From Cyclobacteriaceae bacterium (lineage in GTDB: Bacteria; Bacteroidota; Bacteroidia; Cytophagales; Cyclobacteriaceae), in the NCBI GenBank assembly GCA_029858965.1, contig JAOUDZ010000003.1:1-64000 (forward strand): a stretch of DNA of 64,000 nt, given 5' to 3'. This document shows, piece by piece, positions 8,671 to 17,891 of the stretch. Position 1 is the stretch's first letter. Each line of letters begins with the position of its first letter. The translations under genes and the position numbers were made by a program. Under the pieces are notes generated by a model. It had not been told where the DNA came from. It was given only the letters and a program-made list of their open reading frames with translations, and searched no databases.

Positions 8671-9630
8671 TTAGAATCCGTCATCCTTCTCCTCATCCTT
8701 TGGTTGGGCGTCTGCCTTTTGTCTCTTTTTGTCTTTACCGGGAGCTGCATCATCTCCTGGCTTAGCCGTTTTATCCTTTTTTTTCATGAAGGAAAAAAGT
8801 CCCTTTTTCTTTTGCGGCTCGGCCTGCTGAATAACGGGAGCCTTCGACTGTTCATTTTCATCTATATAGTCAAATTCGTCTTCGCTTCGTACTGGTAATG
8901 GTAAAGCAGAGGAATCGACGGATTCCTTCTTTTTCCGCTTGAACAGGTTCTTGAAGAATCCTTTCTTTGCCTTCTTGCGCTCTTCTTCCTGATCATATCC
9001 CTGGATCAATTGAGATAGTCTGACGTCGGGTAATACGATACTTCGCCGTAAGTACCACATATAATTATCCTGCTCGACATTATACCTGATATCTGATATG
9101 AGGTATTTCGGCGTCTTCGCTACATACCTGCCGGTTGTTTCATCGTATATGAGACTATCTGGAAAATCATATTTAAGAAGTCTCAGTTCCTTATCTTTGG
9201 AAATAACGTAAACGCTGTCGGCAGTTTCTGCTGTATTGCTTCCCGGAACATCCTCAATGTAGATGCTGTCTATTACAGAACGAGCTGCCAAATCGAGCTC
9301 AGCACCAAGTATAACGCCATCCTCACCCAATAACCCTTCTCCCCCTCCAATCTGCAACGAATCAGGAAGCATGACATTAACCGGTTTCATCTCTACCGTT
9401 TGCATACTCCGCACTTTTTTCCGATACGAAACCGGCTCAGCAATCAAATACCTGGTTTTGCTTGCCGTTAGTACTTTTGGTGTTGAATCTTCCAGGAAGT
9501 AGCTGAATTTCTTCCTCAGCTCATCTTTGTCATAGATAAAAGCACTTTGATATGCAGGACATATCAATCGCTGTGTACAGGCGCAAAGCAATAGGCCAAG
9601 ACATAGAATTACAAAAAATGGTCTTGCCAT
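8671..9630 (-). CDS. Conserved hypothetical lipoprotein with charged C-terminal tail
   Basis: A predicted lipoprotein. From ATG 9630 it begins MARPFFVILCLGLLLCACTQ, a hydrophobic signal with a lipobox-like L-C-A-C; a TTG seven codons upstream is less likely. The middle holds structured segments (YQSAFIYDKDELRKKFSYF, TPKYLISDIRYNVEQDNYMWYLR), while the last 110 residues are very rich in Lys, Glu and Asp with repeated KKKK/KDK runs, probably disordered. No enzyme motif seen. Its stop codon directly abuts that of the convergent SRAP gene. I recognise it only as a type common in Cytophagales. Confidence 0.7.
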   Translation of the reverse strand: MARPFFVILCLGLLLCACTQRLICPAYQSAFIYDKDELRKKFSYFLEDSTPKVLTASKTRYLIAEPVSYRKKVRSMQTVEMKPVNVMLPDSLQIGGGEGLLGEDGVILGAELDLAARSVIDSIYIEDVPGSNTAETADSVYVISKDKELRLLKYDFPDSLIYDETTGRYVAKTPKYLISDIRYNVEQDNYMWYLRRSIVLPDVRLSQLIQGYDQEEERKKAKKGFFKNLFKRKKKESVDSSALPLPVRSEDEFDYIDENEQSKAPVIQQAEPQKKKGLFSFMKKKDKTAKPGDDAAPGKDKKRQKADAQPKDEEKDDGF

Positions 9631-9713
9631 GGATAGGGTAAAATCGATCAAAAATAGGAATTTAACCCGGAATATCTTTAAAAATAGGGATTTACGACCA
9701 AATGAGTATCAAA

Positions 9714-10067
9714 TTACCTTGAATCTAACGCTGATTTTTGACTTTTCGTCAGTCCAGCCACAACAAGATCATAAGAATTATTGATCCATTGGCAGATATA
9801 TCGGTCAGGCACAGATCCGTCCATCAAAACCGTAATCCAATGTTTTTTATTCATGTGATATCCTTCCAGTACTGATGGATACCGCTCTCGAAGTTCAACC
9901 CCGGTTTCAGGGTCTACTTTAAGGTTAATACTCACAAAATCCTGCACATCACCCAACGCAAACATCTTCCCCATCACTTTGAACACCATGGTATTGTCAT
10001 CAAAAGGAAAATCTTCTTTGGCGCCTTTTCTAGACAGACAGAAGTTTCTAAATGATTCAATGTTCAA
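9714..10067 (-). CDS. YjbR/MmcQ-family protein
   Basis: A 117-residue protein of the CyaY-like-fold YjbR/MmcQ family, often labelled DNA-binding. Typical segments are FRNFCLSRKGAKEDFPFDDNTMVFKVMGKMFAL, SINLKVDPE, GYHMNKKHWITV and the final DLVVAGLTKSQK. No ATG is available at the conserved N-terminus; it starts at TTG 10067, one base after the stop of the upstream small membrane-protein gene, so translation is probably coupled. Biochemical role unknown. Confidence 0.8.
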   Translation of the reverse strand: MNIESFRNFCLSRKGAKEDFPFDDNTMVFKVMGKMFALGDVQDFVSINLKVDPETGVELRERYPSVLEGYHMNKKHWITVLMDGSVPDRYICQWINNSYDLVVAGLTKSQKSALDSR

Positions 10068-10068
10068 A

Positions 10069-10302
10069 TTACAGTAGTCTTTTTATTATGATATAGATTA
10101 CGCCAAGCAAAAAAATAATGATCGATATTTTGTTAATACCATGCATCATTTTTATGTTGATATTCGATGGCCTTGAGGGGTCCTTTTTTCGAAAAAAATA
10201 AGCCCCAGCTTCACCCAATGTGAAGAATTCTTTCCAACCATTTCCTTTTTCCAATTTGGGATTCGGATCTGCGGATTTGTTGAAATTTTTTTTCACTCGC
10301 AT
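10069..10302 (-). CDS. Small single-helix membrane protein (DUF6728-like)
   Basis: A 77-residue protein with a polar N-terminus, the segment GWKEFFTLGEAGAYFFRKKDP, then MMHGINKISIIIFLLGVIYIIIKRLL forming one C-terminal transmembrane helix. The TLGE-GAYFFRKKDPSRPSN block is characteristic of a small Bacteroidota family that I recall as DUF6728; I am not certain of the number. Function unknown. It is followed after 1 bp by the TTG-started YjbR gene and lies 38 bp upstream of the ispG 3' end on the same strand, so it is read before yjbR and after ispG. Confidence 0.65.
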   Translation of the reverse strand: MRVKKNFNKSADPNPKLEKGNGWKEFFTLGEAGAYFFRKKDPSRPSNINIKMMHGINKISIIIFLLGVIYIIIKRLL

Positions 10303-10340
10303 TCATTTCTGATTAACTGCCAATAGCATAACCCTCTGAC

Positions 10341-12302
10341 TCATTCATTATTGGCCGCCTCAAGCCAATCGCCATTCTCTCTTATTAGATTGATCAGTTC
10401 ATCTACGGCCAGTGCCGAAGGGACATTTTTGCGAACAACCTCTTTTCCTTTATACAACGTAATTCTTCCCGGGCCTGAACCGACATAACCATAGTCAGCA
10501 TCGGCCATTTCGCCCGGTCCATTCACAATACAACCCATGATGCCAATCTTGATTCCCTTCAGATGACTGGTGCGTGATCTGATTTTTCCAGTTGTTTCCT
10601 GTAAATCAAAAAGCGTCCTGCCGCACGACGGGCAAGAAATGTATTCTGTTTTAGATATTCGGGTCCGCGTCGCCTGTAAAATATTAAATGCCGTTTCATT
10701 GATACTTTTGTCGGAACCACAGTTTTCAGCAGCGATGAATATTCCATCCCCAAGTCCGTCTACAAATAATCCACCAAAGTCAGTCGCCGCATAAAGCTGC
10801 AATTGTTCCAGAGAAAGATTCCTGTATGCCTTCCCGATAATTACTGGAACTTCGCAGCCGGCCTCCAATAATGCCACAAACAGTCTTCTTTGCTCCGGCA
10901 TGCCATGGCTGTTATACGTATCAATAAACAAAACCGCTGTTTTGTCCGCCTTCAGTTTTTCAATCAACGCATTACTGATGTCTTTAAGGCAGGCATAAAC
11001 AAAGTTTAGTTTATCAGAAAGTTCCACACCCTGAACATACTGCTCTGCACGAATGAAAGGATATGTGCGCTCTTGGCTCTTCTGATTAACCCAGGTTTTA
11101 TGATTATAAATCAACCCAAGTGTTCCCGGTATGTCGAAATCGATAGGTTTATCACCCAAAAATATATAATCACAGGCTGTGTCAGTGATGTGCCACTTAT
11201 CCAGTGGAACAGCGTATCTGTACCCAAGCGCATAAAGGGAAGCCGGAGTAGTTTTATCCTTCAACGAAAAATCAGCGATAACGCGAGGCACGTGGTGTGC
11301 CCCACCGATATTCAATACTTGCCTTGTCTTCCGCCTGTTATAGACAAAAGGTGTAATAGGATATTGATCAATTGGCGGGATGAAATCATGGCCGGCTCGG
11401 GTATCATAACGCCTGGCTAGATCGTATGCGACTGGTACCTCGGCTTCTGGCTCTTCCGTAAGTGAAACCCTAATAGTGTCACCCAAACCATCTTCCAACA
11501 AGGTTCCAATGCCTACCGAGGACTTTATTCTTCCATCTTCCCCATCACCTGCTTCAGTAACACCAAGATGCAACGGATAAGGCTTAAAACCTTCTTCATC
11601 CATCTTTTGCACCAACAACCGATAAGCCTGTACCATCACCTGAGGGTTACTGGACTTCATTGACAGAACAATATTGTAGAAGTTTTCATCCTCACAAATT
11701 CGCAGAAACTCAAGTGCAGATTCGACCATTCCGGTAGGACTATCACCATACCTGCTCATGATTCTATCCGACAAGGAACCGTGATTTGTACCAATGCGCA
11801 TGGCCGTACCATACGCCTTGCAGATCTTGACCAGTGGAATGAATTTATGCCGAATACGATCAAGCTCTGCCTGATAAGACGCCTCTGTGTATTCGATTGA
11901 CTCAAATCGCTTCTTGTCAGCATAATTTCCAGGATTGATACGGACCTTTTCTACAATTCGTGCAGCAAGCTCAGCGGCATTTGGGGTGAAGTGGATATCT
12001 GCAATAAGTGGCGTAGTGTAGCCTCTCATTTTTAATTCTCGCTTAATGAGTTCCAGGTTTTTTGCCTCTTTAATGCTAGGGGCAGTGATCCTGATGTATT
12101 CGCATCCAGCCTCTATCATGCGTATCGACTGTTCCACTGAGCCCAGCGTATCCATGGTATCAACAGTTGTCATGGATTGAATTCTAATCGGATGCACTCC
12201 ACCCATTGGAACATCCCCAATCTTTACTTCGATTGTATTCCTACGGCTGTACTGAACGAGGTTGTTGCAGTAGAGTTTCGCGCTGGCCACTTGTGAATTC
12301 AC
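10341..12302 (-). CDS. ispG: 4-hydroxy-3-methylbut-2-en-1-yl diphosphate synthase, three-domain type
   Basis: IspG (GcpE) converts MEcPP to HMBPP in the MEP isoprenoid pathway using a 4Fe-4S cluster. The N-terminal TIM barrel starts NTIEVKIGDVPMGG; the C-terminal reductase domain has CPSCGRTLFDLQ and GCIVNGPGEMADADYGYVG with the cluster cysteines. At 653 residues it carries the large inserted domain between barrel and cluster domain that is found in Bacteroidota, Chlamydiae and plants. Translation appears to start at GTG 12302 (MNSQVASAK), because no ATG precedes the conserved region. Confidence 0.95.
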   Translation of the reverse strand: MNSQVASAKLYCNNLVQYSRRNTIEVKIGDVPMGGVHPIRIQSMTTVDTMDTLGSVEQSIRMIEAGCEYIRITAPSIKEAKNLELIKRELKMRGYTTPLIADIHFTPNAAELAARIVEKVRINPGNYADKKRFESIEYTEASYQAELDRIRHKFIPLVKICKAYGTAMRIGTNHGSLSDRIMSRYGDSPTGMVESALEFLRICEDENFYNIVLSMKSSNPQVMVQAYRLLVQKMDEEGFKPYPLHLGVTEAGDGEDGRIKSSVGIGTLLEDGLGDTIRVSLTEEPEAEVPVAYDLARRYDTRAGHDFIPPIDQYPITPFVYNRRKTRQVLNIGGAHHVPRVIADFSLKDKTTPASLYALGYRYAVPLDKWHITDTACDYIFLGDKPIDFDIPGTLGLIYNHKTWVNQKSQERTYPFIRAEQYVQGVELSDKLNFVYACLKDISNALIEKLKADKTAVLFIDTYNSHGMPEQRRLFVALLEAGCEVPVIIGKAYRNLSLEQLQLYAATDFGGLFVDGLGDGIFIAAENCGSDKSINETAFNILQATRTRISKTEYISCPSCGRTLFDLQETTGKIRSRTSHLKGIKIGIMGCIVNGPGEMADADYGYVGSGPGRITLYKGKEVVRKNVPSALAVDELINLIRENGDWLEAANNE

Positions 12303-12388
12303 TGATTCCTGGTTTATTTCAAATTTAACCTTAAAAAGGTGATATTGTTTATGCCCTACTTTAACAGATAGCCTTACTGCATGGAAAA

Positions 12389-13096
12389 TTACAAATCTCC
12401 AAGCTGAGGCCGAATAATGATTTCTTCAACTACGCTCCTGTCTGATAAGGCATTAGCGCTGTAGATCGTTTCGGCTACATCTTCTGGTCTCATAAATCGT
12501 TCTTCCTCCAAATTGGTTCCATTCCAACTTTCCGTTCGGGTTGCACCAGGCATCACAGCCGTAACACGTATACCAAACGCTTTGACTTCCTCTCGCAAAC
12601 ATTTAGAAAAGCCAAGCAATGCGAATTTTGAAATCGCATAGGAGCCACCATTGGGATAAGCCATAAAACTTGCTACAGAACAAAGGTTAAAAATATGTCC
12701 TTTCCTTTTTTCTTTCATCAGGAAAAGTAACCCTCGCGTGGTATTATACGCACTGTAAAGATTGGCATTAATCATGCGCTCCAGGGTACCCTCGGGTTCG
12801 GTTGAGATTTCGCCTGGCAAAAAGTTGCCAGCATTATTCACCAGCACGTCCACTGGCCTGTTCAACTTCCTGACAAATTCACAAAAAGAGATGACCTGTT
12901 TCTTTTCTGAGAGGTCGGCCTGTTTTATGAAACATTTTACCGTCGGATAAGTCCGCCGCATCGCCTCTTCCAGTTTTTCCAGCGTTTTAACCGTACGTGA
13001 GCACGTTGCTATATCAAATCCTTCAGCAGCAAACTTTTCAATGACCGCCCGTCCAATACCCTGCGTACCACCAGTCACTACGATGAGTTTGTTCAT
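12389..13096 (-). CDS. Short-chain dehydrogenase/reductase
   Basis: A 235-residue classical SDR. It has the cofactor motif TGGTQGIGRA, the NNAG motif (VLVNNAGNF), catalytic Ser in NLCSVASF and Y-x3-K in YAISKFAL. The basic residue after strand 2 (CSR) suggests NADPH preference. C-terminal PGATRTESW and VAETIYSA match 3-oxoacyl-reductase-like members. Substrate unknown. It is divergent from mlaE with about 67 bp between starts. Confidence 0.85.
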   Translation of the reverse strand: MNKLIVVTGGTQGIGRAVIEKFAAEGFDIATCSRTVKTLEKLEEAMRRTYPTVKCFIKQADLSEKKQVISFCEFVRKLNRPVDVLVNNAGNFLPGEISTEPEGTLERMINANLYSAYNTTRGLLFLMKEKRKGHIFNLCSVASFMAYPNGGSYAISKFALLGFSKCLREEVKAFGIRVTAVMPGATRTESWNGTNLEEERFMRPEDVAETIYSANALSDRSVVEEIIIRPQLGDL

Positions 13097-13163
13097 GAAT
13101 GTTAAATGTTAGATTTTTGGGTATCTTTCGCAAGGTAGTAATTGCACTCGTTTATTGCATCAT

Positions 13164-13901
13164 ATGATTAGGGATATAGGGCAGTACTTCATTTTTCTTC
13201 GTCAGGTTTTCATCAACCGTGAAACTTTTATAACATATTATAAGCTCGTGCTGGAGGAATGCGTGAGCATCGGTATCGGATCATTATTTCTGGTAGCACT
13301 GGTATCCACTTTTATGGGCGCGGTAACCACGGTACAAACTGCCTTCAATATGGTTAGTAGTTTTATACCTGACTATGTCATCTCACAGGTGGTACGTGAA
13401 ATGATAGTATTGGAATTAGCCCCAACGATCATCGCAGTAATCTATGCAGGTAAGGTAGGTTCCAGCATGGCAAGTGGTCTTGGCACGATGCGGATAACAG
13501 AACAAATCGATGCGCTGGAAGTCATGGGAATTAATTCAATTTCATACCTGGTATTACCTAAAATTATTGCTTCTCTTATGATGTATCCCATGCTTGTTAT
13601 TATCGCCGGAGTCTGTGGAATACTGGGAGGTTATCTTGCCGGTACGCTCACTGGCATTGTTTCACCAAATGACTTTGTTTATGGGCTTCGATCCAGCTAC
13701 AATGAGTTTACAATTACATTTGCACTGATAAAATCATTTGTCTTTGCTTTTTTGGTTGCGTCTATTTCTTCATACAAAGGCTATAACACCAAAGGAGGTG
13801 CTTTGGAAGTAGGTATTTCGAGTACACAAGCCGTGACAACCAGCGTAATAGCTGTATTGATCGCTGACTATTTATTAGCCCAACTATTGCTCGCACAATG
13901 A
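13164..13901 (+). CDS. mlaE: MlaE-type ABC transporter permease
   Basis: Inner-membrane permease of the MCE/Mla phospholipid transport system. The protein has about five hydrophobic helices and the family core VVREMIVLELAPTIIAVIYAGKVGSSMASGLGTMR-like region around residues 70-110, followed by EQIDALEVMGINSISYLVLPK. I chose ATG 13164 (MIRDIGQYF) over a TTG three codons upstream. It overlaps the ATPase gene by 4 bp. No mlaD gene follows within this window segment; in Bacteroidota the MCE protein is often nearby but can be separate. Confidence 0.9.
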   Translation: MIRDIGQYFIFLRQVFINRETFITYYKLVLEECVSIGIGSLFLVALVSTFMGAVTTVQTAFNMVSSFIPDYVISQVVREMIVLELAPTIIAVIYAGKVGSSMASGLGTMRITEQIDALEVMGINSISYLVLPKIIASLMMYPMLVIIAGVCGILGGYLAGTLTGIVSPNDFVYGLRSSYNEFTITFALIKSFVFAFLVASISSYKGYNTKGGALEVGISSTQAVTTSVIAVLIADYLLAQLLLAQ

Positions 13902-14647
13902 TCAAAATTGAAAACATAACAAAATCTTTTGGGGACAAATTAGTCATCAACCATATTAGCGGCGTCTTCGAAAAGGGTAAGCCAAATTTGATTATCGGTG
14001 CCAGCGGTACAGGAAAAAGCGTACTCCTTAAGTCAATCGTTGGACTTATGAAGCCTGATATCGGTGAGGTTTTTTACGATGGGAGGAATTTCTATGGAAG
14101 TGACCGTGATACAAAAATTGAGATCAGAAGGGAACTCGGGATGCTATTCCAGGGAGGCGCATTGTTTGATTCTAAAAATGTTGAGAAGAATGTTATGTTC
14201 CCGTTAGATGTCCTCACCAAAATGTCTCTCGCTGAAAAACAGGAACGCGTAAACTTTTGTCTTCAACGCGTAGGCCTTGAGAACGTGAATTCTAAAATGC
14301 CTTCTGAAATCAGTGGAGGCATGAAGAAACGCGTAGGTATAGCCCGAGCGATTGTCAACACACCAAACTATTTGTTTTGTGATGAGCCCAATTCAGGTCT
14401 CGATCCTCAGACTTCTATTGTTATCGATGACCTTATCCAGGACATTTCTGAGGATCTGGACATCACAACGATAGTCGTAACCCATGATATGAATTCCGTT
14501 ATGGGAATAGGCGAACGAATTATGTTCATCTATAAAGGTGAAAAATTATGGGAAGGCACCAAAAATGATATTACACATTCTGGTGTAAAAGAGCTGGACG
14601 ACTTTGTATTCGCCAATAAAGTGATGAATAGTTTGAGGGGCACCTAG
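13898..14647 (+). CDS. mlaF: MlaF-type ABC transporter ATP-binding protein
   Basis: A 249-residue ABC ATPase partnered with the overlapping MlaE permease. Walker A is GASGTGKS, the Q-loop is MLFQGGALFDS, signature ISGGMKKRVGIARA, Walker B YLFCDEPNSGLDP and the switch VVTHDMNSV. The GGALFDS after the Q-loop and SGGM signature are typical of MlaF/TTG2A proteins. The pair probably energises lipid movement between inner and outer membranes. Confidence 0.92.
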   Translation: MIKIENITKSFGDKLVINHISGVFEKGKPNLIIGASGTGKSVLLKSIVGLMKPDIGEVFYDGRNFYGSDRDTKIEIRRELGMLFQGGALFDSKNVEKNVMFPLDVLTKMSLAEKQERVNFCLQRVGLENVNSKMPSEISGGMKKRVGIARAIVNTPNYLFCDEPNSGLDPQTSIVIDDLIQDISEDLDITTIVVTHDMNSVMGIGERIMFIYKGEKLWEGTKNDITHSGVKELDDFVFANKVMNSLRGT

Positions 14648-14689
14648 ATTTCTCATAGACAAAGGCACCTTTGCCTACAGGCGAATTAA

Positions 14690-15937
14690 TCACACCTTGG
14701 TAAACACGGCTGATGCATTGTGTCCCCCAAAGCCAAACGTGTTACTCATTGCAACACGTATGTTCCGTTCCTCAGCCTTAGCCAGTATGATATTCAACCC
14801 TGCTGGAAGATTCGGATCAATTTGTTCCGTGTTGATAGTGGGTGGTACAATGCCATTTTCAATCGCTTTTATGCACACAATAGATTCAATAGCGCCTGCA
14901 CCTCCGAGTAGATGACCAGTGGCCGACTTGGTAGCACTTATAGACACCTTGGAAATATGCGGACCAAAAAATTTTGAAACTGCTCTCATCTCACTTTCAT
15001 CACCCACGGGCGTAGAAGTGGCATGGGGGTTAAGGTATTCCACTTCCTCAGGTTTCAAATTTGCGTCTTCCAGAGCCCATTTCATTCCCAATAAGGCCCC
15101 TATTCCTTCAGGATGCGTTGCTGTCAGATGATAAGCATCCGCTGACATACCCCCACCAGCAACCTCAGCATATATATTCGCTCCGCGAGCCTTTGCATGA
15201 CCGTATTCTTCCAGGATCAACGCCCCTGCACCTTCACCCATCACAAACCCATCACGTGTGACGTCAAACGGACGAGAGGCAGTCATTGGACTATCATTCC
15301 GCGTCGATAATGCCTTTAGTGCCCCAAAGCCTCCAATCCCCGCCTGGTTTACGGCTGCTTCAGATCCACCTGTAACAATTATGTCCGCTTTGTTCCACCG
15401 GATATAATTCATGGCGTCAATGATCGCCGTAGTCGATGTCGCACAGGCTGAAACTGTAGTAAAGTTTACCCCCATAAATCCATATTTGATAGAAATCCAT
15501 CCTGAGGCTATATCTACTATTACCTTTGGAATAAAATAAGGATTAAACCGCGGTGTACCATCGCCTTTTGCGAATTCCATAACTTCTTGTTGGAATGTAT
15601 AAAAACCACCGTTCCCGGAACCCCAAATAACACCAACCCTGGTCTTATCAATTTTATCCAATTCGAGACGAGAATCCTTGAGTGCTTCATCAACGGAAAC
15701 CAAGGCATATTGTGTGAAGGGATCTATCTTCCGAACGTCCTGCTTTTCAAAATGGTTAAGGGGATCAAAATTCTTTATCTCGCAAGCAAACTTAGTTTTG
15801 AACTTTGCCGTATCGAATTTGGTGATAGGCGCTGATCCACTTTTACCCTGAACCAAACTATTCCAGAATTCAGGAACAGAATTCCCTAGTGGCGTTAGCG
15901 CTCCCAGGCCTGTGACGACTACTCTTCGTTGTTGCAT
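14690..15937 (-). CDS. fabF: 3-oxoacyl-ACP synthase II
   Basis: KAS II condensing enzyme of fatty acid elongation. Catalytic Cys in VSACATSTTAI, His in LNPHATSTPVGD and His in SATKSATGHLLGGAGA, with the C-terminal NTFGFGGHNA. Length is normal. ATG 15937 (MQQRRVVVTGLGALTPLG) is preferred to a TTG two codons upstream. It is not next to acpP or rnc, the usual Bacteroidota setting, so it may be a second FabF paralogue. A perfect TAnnTTTG element ends 4 bp from the start codon. Confidence 0.92.
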   Translation of the reverse strand: MQQRRVVVTGLGALTPLGNSVPEFWNSLVQGKSGSAPITKFDTAKFKTKFACEIKNFDPLNHFEKQDVRKIDPFTQYALVSVDEALKDSRLELDKIDKTRVGVIWGSGNGGFYTFQQEVMEFAKGDGTPRFNPYFIPKVIVDIASGWISIKYGFMGVNFTTVSACATSTTAIIDAMNYIRWNKADIIVTGGSEAAVNQAGIGGFGALKALSTRNDSPMTASRPFDVTRDGFVMGEGAGALILEEYGHAKARGANIYAEVAGGGMSADAYHLTATHPEGIGALLGMKWALEDANLKPEEVEYLNPHATSTPVGDESEMRAVSKFFGPHISKVSISATKSATGHLLGGAGAIESIVCIKAIENGIVPPTINTEQIDPNLPAGLNIILAKAEERNIRVAMSNTFGFGGHNASAVFTKV

Positions 15938-15940
15938 AAA

Positions 15941-15948
15941 CAAATTTA
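15941..15948 (-). promoter_or_regulatory. Promoter -7 element of fabF (TAAATTTG)
   Basis: On the minus strand the bases read TAAATTTG, a perfect match to the Bacteroidota -7 consensus TAnnTTTG. An ATTG lies 22 bp upstream, a loose -33 match. The element ends 4 bp before the fabF ATG, which would place transcription start at or beside the start codon and give a leaderless or nearly leaderless message. Confidence 0.45.
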
Positions 15949-16156
15949 GATTTGTCCTTAGAAATTCCTACAATGATAGTGACCACTTTCGTAAGGATGG
16001 ATGAAGAAGAACCCGCGAGATTATCATTGCGTCCTCAACCTGACGGAAAAAAAAGCCAATCCTCTCGATCAATTTTCTGAATACACGGTCACTACCTAAA
16101 GGCAAAATAAACCGTTTTTGGAATGCCAAGCACTCATGGATATCTGAAATGGTATA

Positions 16157-17020
16157 CTAATCGAGACCAACTGAATAGCTTCTTGCCTCTTGACGCTGCT
16201 CTCCCAATCCCTCAATTCCCAACTCAATAACATCACCCGGTTTGACAAAAATGGGGGGCTTGAATCCGAGACCAACTCCTGCCGGCGTACCTGTTGATAT
16301 GATATCTCCCGGAAGCAAAGTCATAAATTTACTGATATAACTAACCAGGTAAGGAACTTCAAAAATCATATCATCAGTATTATTATCCTGCATCATTTTG
16401 CCATTTACCTTCAACCACATGTGCAGATTATTGAAATCCAATACTTCATCTTTCGTAACGAGATAAGGACCCATGGGGGCGAATGTATCGCAACTTTTTC
16501 CCTTAACCCACTGGCCGTTCCGTTCGAGCTGAAATGCGCGTTCACTATAATCGTTGTGGAGGCAAAATCCGGCAACATAATCCATGGCATCCTTTTCTTC
16601 GACGTACGATGCCGTTTTTCCAATTACAACTGCAAGTTCAACCTCCCAATCAGTCTTAACACTATCTCGTGGGATGACGAGCGCATCGTTCGGCCCGCAC
16701 AGCGCAGTAGTAGCTTTGAAAAAGATAATAGGCTCTGTTGGCAAGGGCATGTTTGATTCCAATGCGTGCTTTGTATAGTTAAGGCCAATGCAAATAATTT
16801 TTGACGGCCTGGCGAAAGGCGCTCCCAAACGAATCTTTGACGAGACCTTTGGTTGCTTGCCAGCATTGGTCTTAACCCAGATACTCAACCGTTCAATACC
16901 ACCTGATTCGAAGAATTTCTCACCAAAATCCTCTCCAAATGCTGAAACATCAATTATCTCATTGTTGATCAAAACGCCAGGCTTTTCCTTTCCAGGTTCA
17001 CCGAATCTCAAAATCTTCAT
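16157..17020 (-). CDS. Fumarylacetoacetate hydrolase family protein
   Basis: A 287-residue FAH-fold enzyme. The C-terminal catalytic domain starts at KIICIGLNYTKHALE and includes the metal-binding acidic residues in the E-x-E pattern (DWEVELAVVIGK), GFCLHNDYSERAFQ, GKSCDTFAPMGPYLV and STGTPAGVGLG. Members hydrolyse or decarboxylate 2,4-diketo and 3-deoxy sugar acids. The SDR gene just upstream on the same strand fits a small sugar-acid (for example fucose or rhamnose) oxidative route, where an SDR makes the 2-keto or 2,4-diketo acid and this enzyme cleaves it; that pairing is inference. Confidence 0.85.
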   Translation of the reverse strand: MKILRFGEPGKEKPGVLINNEIIDVSAFGEDFGEKFFESGGIERLSIWVKTNAGKQPKVSSKIRLGAPFARPSKIICIGLNYTKHALESNMPLPTEPIIFFKATTALCGPNDALVIPRDSVKTDWEVELAVVIGKTASYVEEKDAMDYVAGFCLHNDYSERAFQLERNGQWVKGKSCDTFAPMGPYLVTKDEVLDFNNLHMWLKVNGKMMQDNNTDDMIFEVPYLVSYISKFMTLLPGDIISTGTPAGVGLGFKPPIFVKPGDVIELGIEGLGEQRQEARSYSVGLD

Positions 17021-17108
17021 AAATCATTTTTTTATGTCAAACATTATAGACTTCTGACAAAATAAGGATAAAGCAAAAATCCATTAATTCAAAATCAATG
17101 TTGCCCTG

Positions 17109-17885
17109 TTAAGAATTAAGCCTCGTAAATCCTCCATCAATAGGATAATCGCAACCTGTAACAAAAGATGCTTCATCAGAACATAAGTACAACGCAAGAG
17201 CAGCAATTTCATTAGGCTTTCCCATTCGCCCGATTGGCTGTGAATTTGACAACTTTTCGAACATCTCCTTCTCCTTTCCCGGATAGTTCTTGGCCAGGAA
17301 CCCATCAACAAAAGCGGTATGAACACGGGCAGGTGATATACAATTGCAGCGGATATTTTCGTTGAGGTAGTCTTTCGCCACCGACAAGGTCATGGAGAGC
17401 ACTGCTCCTTTACTCATAGAATACGCAAAACGATCATTTATCCCGAGGCTTGCCGCCACTGAGGCCAAGTTTAGAATAACCCCACCACCCTGTGACTTCA
17501 TGTATTGGATTACTGCATGCATAACATTGTACACGCCCTTAATATTTACCTGAAAAATCCTATTAAAGTCTTCCTCTGAAGTGTTTTCTAGCTTACCGAT
17601 GTGGGAGATTCCGGCACTGTTTACCAAAATATCGATACGACCTGCATCCTTGGATATTGACGAAACAACCTTGTTTACCCCAGCCTGATCAGAAACATCG
17701 GTTGCAAATGCAGTAGCCTTTCCAGCACTACCCGCTATCAACTTTACCGTTTCGTCGGCGGCTGATTTGTTTAAGTCGAGAACAAATATCTCGGCACCTC
17801 TAGCCGCAAACAATTCTGCGACAGCTTTGCCAATACCACTCCCGCCTCCTGTTATTATCGCGGTTTTACGTTGAAGATCAAACAT
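17109..17885 (-). CDS. SDR family oxidoreductase
   Basis: A 258-residue classical SDR with TGGGSGIGKA, NSAGIS, catalytic Ser in LASVAAS and YSMSKGA. Asp in FVLDLNK after strand 2 indicates NAD preference. The C-terminus CSDEASFVTGCDYPIDGGF is typical of sugar or polyol dehydrogenases of this family. It is 88 bp upstream of the FAH-family gene on the same strand and 6 bp downstream of the HNH gene, so the three may be cotranscribed. Exact substrate not determinable. Confidence 0.85.
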   Translation of the reverse strand: MFDLQRKTAIITGGGSGIGKAVAELFAARGAEIFVLDLNKSAADETVKLIAGSAGKATAFATDVSDQAGVNKVVSSISKDAGRIDILVNSAGISHIGKLENTSEEDFNRIFQVNIKGVYNVMHAVIQYMKSQGGGVILNLASVAASLGINDRFAYSMSKGAVLSMTLSVAKDYLNENIRCNCISPARVHTAFVDGFLAKNYPGKEKEMFEKLSNSQPIGRMGKPNEIAALALYLCSDEASFVTGCDYPIDGGFTRLNS

Positions 17886-17891
17886 GAAATA

